Source of the DNA: Atopobiaceae bacterium UBA7016 | GTDB taxonomy: Bacteria > Actinomycetota > Coriobacteriia > Coriobacteriales > Atopobiaceae | NCBI GenBank assembly: GCA_002449555.1 | Contig: DJXA01000233.1 | Coordinates: forward strand, 1 to 10,037 | DNA: 10,037 nt | Direction: 5' to 3' | Shown: positions 6,631 to 10,037 of the stretch, piece by piece | How positions within the stretch are numbered: the first letter of the stretch is position 1 | Layout: each line of letters opens with the position of its first letter | Program-made: the position numbers and the translations under genes | Notes under the pieces: model-generated | Seen by the model: only the letters and a program-made list of their open reading frames with translations | What the model was told of the DNA's origin: nothing | Database searches by the model: none

Positions 6631-6736
6631 GCCAGGTTGCGGGCTTTACGTTCACCCATACATTTGTCCTAGAACACTCTAACAATAGGCCCGCGCAACG
6701 TCTCCGCCCACCGCCTCACACCACCAAAAGCGCACC

Positions 6737-9700
6737 TCACCGCACTCCCGACCGCGCAAGGGTTCGCCTCCTCTTTGGACCGAGCCCCTTCTGGGCCCTG
6801 CCACTTCTCGATGACGGGAAGATCTTGGCAATGGCCGCTCGCAAGCTCGCCGAAGGCGGCTCTCCCGTCTGCTCGAGCAGGCGCCTCGCATACGCGAGGT
6901 AGATGTTTCGGGCGTCCAGCGTGCGCCCCGACATCTTGAGCGCCTCCACGAGAACCAACACGACGTCTTCACGCATGTCGCTTGCCTCATGCGCTGACCA
7001 GGCCATCCTCACGGCAAGCGGCAGCAGGTCTTCTCGCATTGCAGCCGTGGCGCCCGCGACCGACACGTCGACGAACAGGTTGCGAAGCTCGTTGCGCCGG
7101 AGCTCGGCGGCTCCCGTCGCGTCGTAGGGCGTTTCGCACAGGTCTCCTCGATAGAGCGAGGTGGCCCTTATGGCACAGTCCACCGCACGGCCGTCGTTGT
7201 CCTCTGCCAGCGCAGCGTGAGCCAGGCGCTCGAATTGATCGACGTCGCACGAGACAATGGAGGTATCGAGCCCCACGACGCCGTCCGACCTGCTCGCCAC
7301 AAACAGGTCGAGCTTGGCGCCTCCGTTGTTTCGAGCAATCACCTTTCGGACGGTACTGGCCGCCTCATAGATCTTCTGTCTTCCCGCATCGAAGTTTGAC
7401 TCGGGCCAGACGCACTCCACAAGCTCGTAGCGCCGCATGAGGTGTCCGCGTCGCATGGCGAGAAACGTCACGAGTGAGCGCGCCTTCCTCCGGGCAAAGC
7501 TGGTGCCCGGAATAAGCTCCCCGTTGACGGTTACGCTAAACTCCCCCAGAACCGAGATGTGTATGGGCTTCTGAGGCTCTCCAGAGGGCTCTGAGGGCGC
7601 TCCTGAGCCGCCTTGCCCCAGGATTACCTCGCTCGCACTGGTCTCCTCTTCCGCCTCGCGCCTCGCGTGGTTTATGAGCGCCTGAGCCTTTCTGACCGCC
7701 CTTCGTGACATCGCCAGCCATGGCTTGGGGATAAGCTCCCTAAACGTGGCTGACGCGCCTTCAAAGTCGTTACAGAGCATATTCAGCATCCACGTGACGT
7801 CCTGCGTGCACTTGGTGCGGGAAAGCGCGCTCAGCTCGATGCCTTCCGCCTCTTCGGCCTCCTGGCACGCCATGAACGCGGCGAGGTCCCTCACCGTTGA
7901 GGGCGTGGTTCTACGAGCGAGCGCGACCAGTCCTCCGTTGTCCCCGAGCCCCATCGCCGCGAGCGCGTCTATAAGCCTCGCGACAAGCAGCAGGTGGCGC
8001 CCGTTGGTTCCCGTAAGCAGCTCCGCCGCCTGAACCGCGCGCACGTGCGCCCTTGGATACGCCTTCTGGCGGTTGTCGAGGACGGCAAGCGTCAGAAGAA
8101 GCGCGGCCTGGATGGCGTCGTCCCCGACGCGCGAAGCTAAGGCCACAGCCTCTTCTGCCCCGTCAAGCTCCTTTCCCCTGCCGATCAAGACCGACATGGC
8201 GGGCCCAATCATCGCCTGGTAGCGCATGAGCCGCTCGATTCCGCATCGGCGCATCGTGTCGCGCGCACGCTCGCTCGCATGCTGCTCCTCCTCTCGGGGC
8301 ACTTCCCCGATGAGCGCCTGGGCCATGTCAAAGTCATCGCACAACCATGCTGCCACCAAGGTGTCAGGAGTGAGCCTGAGTGGGTCGTTGACCAGCAGCG
8401 CGTACGCCTCTGCCGCCCTGCCGGCAAGCAGGAACCTGCGCGCCTTAATATGGCGCACCAGTGCGCGTGCCGTCTCGCTATCGTCGCGCTTGATGGCGAC
8501 TTTCCCAGACGGCACGCAGCGATCGGTGTTGCGACAGATGCGCAGTAGCTCGACAAGTCTTCTCTTCTTGGCAAGGTCAAAGGACTCTTCTTCGCCGCCG
8601 TCATCATCCGAAAGCTCTTCCAGGCCCGTTCCAACGTCACCCGTCCAGGCCACCGCCTGGGCAGCAAGCCGCTGCTCGGGTGAGCGTGCGAGCCCAAGGT
8701 CGCTGTGTAGCTGCAGCGACTTCTTCACCAAGCTCACCTTGCCCTCGCACACCAGCTCGACGCCCCACGTGCATCCGACCTCTGCTGCGCCGAGCTCGTC
8801 GCAGAGGTCCCAGATGTCGGCAAGTCGCTCAAAGTCATCACGCTCGGCCAAGACACGTGCTGCCTGGGCAACCGTGTCGGACATACTCGCGCAAACATCG
8901 CGTATATACTCGCCGCACTCCTCGAACACTATGGGGTCGGTTACGCCCACACAGCTAAAGACGCCCTGGGCACGGTCTATCCCAAAGAATGGCGTGTCTC
9001 TGCTGAGCCATTCGAGCGCCTCTGTATCGAGCTTGGGAATGAGCGATTGCAGCTCGTCGAAGGTGCCCGCGCCCAGCAGCATCATGGCAAATCGAAGTCG
9101 CTGCTCTTCGCGCGGCAGCGTCTCACGCAGAAGCCCTTTTGCCAGCGATGCCACCGCCTTGCAACGGGCCTTCTTTTGGGCATGCGCCGAAGACGACGGA
9201 TCTTGCCCATCAAATATCAGGGCGGCGATATCGCGCGTTGAGAGCATGTTCTCATGCCCCTGCTCGTTCAGGTCCGCATGATACAGATCGGCCAGATCGG
9301 GCGACAGAAGACACTGGCAGGAGCTCATCTCTTCAGCAAGAAACTCTGCCTCGGGGCGCATGCATACGAGAACGAACGTGTTGGCAGAAGCCATTCGCTG
9401 AAGCGCACGTTTGACTTTGCCTAGGTCGCATTCCTCGATAGGCGGACAGTCGTCAATCACAACGGCCTTTTGCGCTCCGGCGTCGTCACCCATGGCTCGT
9501 ACTTCTCGAGCAAGCACCACAATCTTGCGACACGCGCGATCGCTGTCGATACCGCGCAGGCTTTCATACCGCGTATGACATCCACGCTTCTCGAGAAAGG
9601 CAAGCACGTCGTGTGCGAGCCACGTCTTGCCCATGCCGCACTCGGCACAAACAAACACGATGCCCGCCTCGTGCTCAGCGCCCAGCACGCGGAGCCTAAA

Positions 9701-9799
9701 CCGGAGCCCAGCAGCCTCGCTTCTGGTCATACCCGCCGTATTGAGCGATTCACGGGCTTCCTCAAGGCCCCCAACAGGGGTTTCTTCGGTCCTTTTCAT
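6737..9799 (-). CDS. Large transcriptional regulator: N-terminal P-loop NTPase, C-terminal SARP-type winged helix and BTAD domain
   Basis: This is probably a cytoplasmic, one-component signal-sensing transcription factor of 1020 residues; target and signal are unknown. The N-terminal third looks like a STAND/AAA-type NTPase: a P-loop AECGMGKT (52-59) after IVFVC, and a Walker B strand AVVIDD (about 112-117). The first glycine of the P-loop is replaced by Ala. The middle (about 230-710) is helical and repeat-like, as in the TPR-type sensor regions of MalT-like proteins, with no clear motif. A flexible Ser/Gly/Pro/Glu linker (about 717-745) leads to an OmpR/SARP winged helix (about 746-843: ISVLGEFSVTVNGELI, RRKARSLVTFLAM, ELVECVWPE) and a bacterial transcriptional activation domain (about 851-995: DVDQFERLAHAAL, LYRGDL, RNELRN). 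The tail is basic. This order is the reverse of AfsR and resembles MalT. There are 27 cysteines, about 2.6%. The ATG at 9797-9799 has AGGTGG five nt upstream; a GTG at 9806-9808 is an alternative adding three residues. No terminator separates it clearly from secA. The stop is TGA. Confidence 0.85.
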   Translation of the reverse strand: MKRTEETPVGGLEEARESLNTAGMTRSEAAGLRFRLRVLGAEHEAGIVFVCAECGMGKTWLAHDVLAFLEKRGCHTRYESLRGIDSDRACRKIVVLAREVRAMGDDAGAQKAVVIDDCPPIEECDLGKVKRALQRMASANTFVLVCMRPEAEFLAEEMSSCQCLLSPDLADLYHADLNEQGHENMLSTRDIAALIFDGQDPSSSAHAQKKARCKAVASLAKGLLRETLPREEQRLRFAMMLLGAGTFDELQSLIPKLDTEALEWLSRDTPFFGIDRAQGVFSCVGVTDPIVFEECGEYIRDVCASMSDTVAQAARVLAERDDFERLADIWDLCDELGAAEVGCTWGVELVCEGKVSLVKKSLQLHSDLGLARSPEQRLAAQAVAWTGDVGTGLEELSDDDGGEEESFDLAKKRRLVELLRICRNTDRCVPSGKVAIKRDDSETARALVRHIKARRFLLAGRAAEAYALLVNDPLRLTPDTLVAAWLCDDFDMAQALIGEVPREEEQHASERARDTMRRCGIERLMRYQAMIGPAMSVLIGRGKELDGAEEAVALASRVGDDAIQAALLLTLAVLDNRQKAYPRAHVRAVQAAELLTGTNGRHLLLVARLIDALAAMGLGDNGGLVALARRTTPSTVRDLAAFMACQEAEEAEGIELSALSRTKCTQDVTWMLNMLCNDFEGASATFRELIPKPWLAMSRRAVRKAQALINHARREAEEETSASEVILGQGGSGAPSEPSGEPQKPIHISVLGEFSVTVNGELIPGTSFARRKARSLVTFLAMRRGHLMRRYELVECVWPESNFDAGRQKIYEAASTVRKVIARNNGGAKLDLFVASRSDGVVGLDTSIVSCDVDQFERLAHAALAEDNDGRAVDCAIRATSLYRGDLCETPYDATGAAELRRNELRNLFVDVSVAGATAAMREDLLPLAVRMAWSAHEASDMREDVVLVLVEALKMSGRTLDARNIYLAYARRLLEQTGEPPSASLRAAIAKIFPSSRSGRAQKGLGPKRRRTLARSGVR

Positions 9800-9804
9800 A
9801 TCAG

Positions 9805-9810
9805 CCACCT
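9805..9810 (-). promoter_or_regulatory. Ribosome binding site deciding the start of the regulator
   Basis: AGGTGG lies five nt before the ATG at 9797-9799. The longer reading starts at the GTG that is itself inside this site, with only GAGATAG upstream. The ATG is therefore preferred. Confidence 0.5.
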
Positions 9811-9815
9811 ATCTC

Positions 9816-9893
9816 GGTCCTATACGTCGTCAAATACAGTAACGGCTCTTTAACTCAATAGGACCATAATGGCATATGACGTTATGTTACGTC
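9816..9893 (-). promoter_or_regulatory. Upstream region of the regulator with two inverted repeats
   Basis: The space between the regulator start and the terminator near 9973 contains no gene I can support. It holds an 8-bp inverted repeat, GGTCCTAT (9816-9823) with ATAGGACC (9858-9865), and a shorter one, GACGT-N6-ACGTC (9878-9893). The sequence is richer in A and T than the neighbouring coding DNA. I could not find a -35/-10 pair I would defend; TTGAGT with TATTTG at 16 nt is the best and is poor. Either repeat could be an operator, including one for autoregulation, but 8-bp repeats also arise by chance in a region this size. Confidence 0.3.
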
Positions 9894-9972
9894 TTAGCAG
9901 ATATGTGCCAGAATCCTGCGAGCAAGAAAAGACCTCAAAGTGAGAATATTGGATACCGGAAGCAAGAGACAC

Positions 9973-10003
9973 AAAAAAGGCGCCTCCCATATGGGAAGCG
10001 TCC
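9973..10003 (-). terminator. Intrinsic terminator of an upstream minus-strand unit
   Basis: On the minus strand the hairpin CGCTTCCC-ATAT-GGGAGGCG forms eight pairs including one U-G. It is extended by GG/CC across a bulged A and followed directly by TTTTTT. This is a textbook rho-independent terminator. It implies a minus-strand gene ending just to the right; a TGA at 10031-10033 is one possible stop codon, though nothing identifies the gene. No T-tract follows on the plus strand. Confidence 0.82.
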
Positions 10004-10037
10004 CTAGATATACAAAATGCCCCTTGTTGGTCAGCGA

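Noticed and set aside
2680..6672. A 1330-codon open frame on the plus strand, antisense to prfB and secA
   Set aside because: It is continuous only because prfB and secA lie in the same frame and the GC-rich codon bias removes stops from the complementary frame. Its product is composed of repetitive Leu/Val/His/Arg-rich sequence with no domain, and both opposite-strand genes are unmistakable.
6660..6690. TAGAGTGTTCTA upstream of secA as a possible operator
   Set aside because: Only four bases pair on each side, and it does not match CIRCE or another operator I know. It is too weak to list.
8226..9281. A 351-codon plus-strand open frame opposite the regulator
   Set aside because: It is Ser/Arg-rich with no domain, while the opposite strand encodes a continuous 1020-residue protein with clear NTPase and BTAD features.
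369..9995. CATATG occurring at 373-378, 396-401, 9873-9878 and 9988-9993 as a possible shared element
   Set aside because: The copies sit in unrelated settings (a ribosome site, a hairpin loop, an intergenic stretch, a terminator loop) with different flanks, and a 6-bp palindrome in short AT-richer gaps needs no special explanation.
9876..10007. A 43-codon plus-strand open frame (begins MTLCYVLADM)
   Set aside because: It has no ribosome binding site, no recognisable product, and runs through the terminator hairpin. It is probably chance.

Overview
The window is from a GC-rich bacterium that looks like a member of the Coriobacteriia (Actinomycetota), most likely an Olsenella/Atopobium-type organism. 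This rests on base composition, the actinobacterial style of RF2 and SecA, the secA-prfB-ftsE-ftsX order, and a very large NTPase/BTAD regulator of a kind common in that class. The genus is an inference, not something the sequence proves. Every gene I can support lies on the minus strand, so transcription runs from right to left.

From the right edge: a strong intrinsic terminator (about 9973-10003) closes an unseen minus-strand unit beyond the window. After a 5' region of roughly 170 nt comes a 1020-residue regulator (6737-9799). It has an N-terminal P-loop NTPase, a long helical middle, and a C-terminal SARP-type winged helix plus BTAD domain. A 118-nt gap without a clear terminator leads to secA (3763-6618). 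The secA stop codon TAG directly abuts the ATG of prfB (2656-3762), and the two genes share one reading frame. A 152-nt gap carries a good extended -10 promoter overlapped by a 30-bp dyad. It precedes ftsE (1352-2503), which has an unusual acidic N-terminal extension of about 150 residues, and ftsX (439-1365), which overlaps ftsE by 14 nt. A GC-rich hairpin then precedes rnr (RNase R), of which only the first 120 codons are in the window.

The left two thirds is a housekeeping block: preprotein export (SecA), translation termination (RF2), the FtsEX divisome/cell-wall-hydrolase ABC complex, and RNA turnover (RNase R). The accessory element is the regulator at the right. The points most worth a second look are an RF2 with SPT in place of SPF in its stop-codon tripeptide, the in-frame TAG/ATG junction between secA and prfB, the long tail on FtsE with a duplicated nonapeptide, the possible operator on the ftsEX promoter, and the domain order and cysteine content of the regulator. 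I see no CRISPR array, tRNA, rRNA or insertion sequence.
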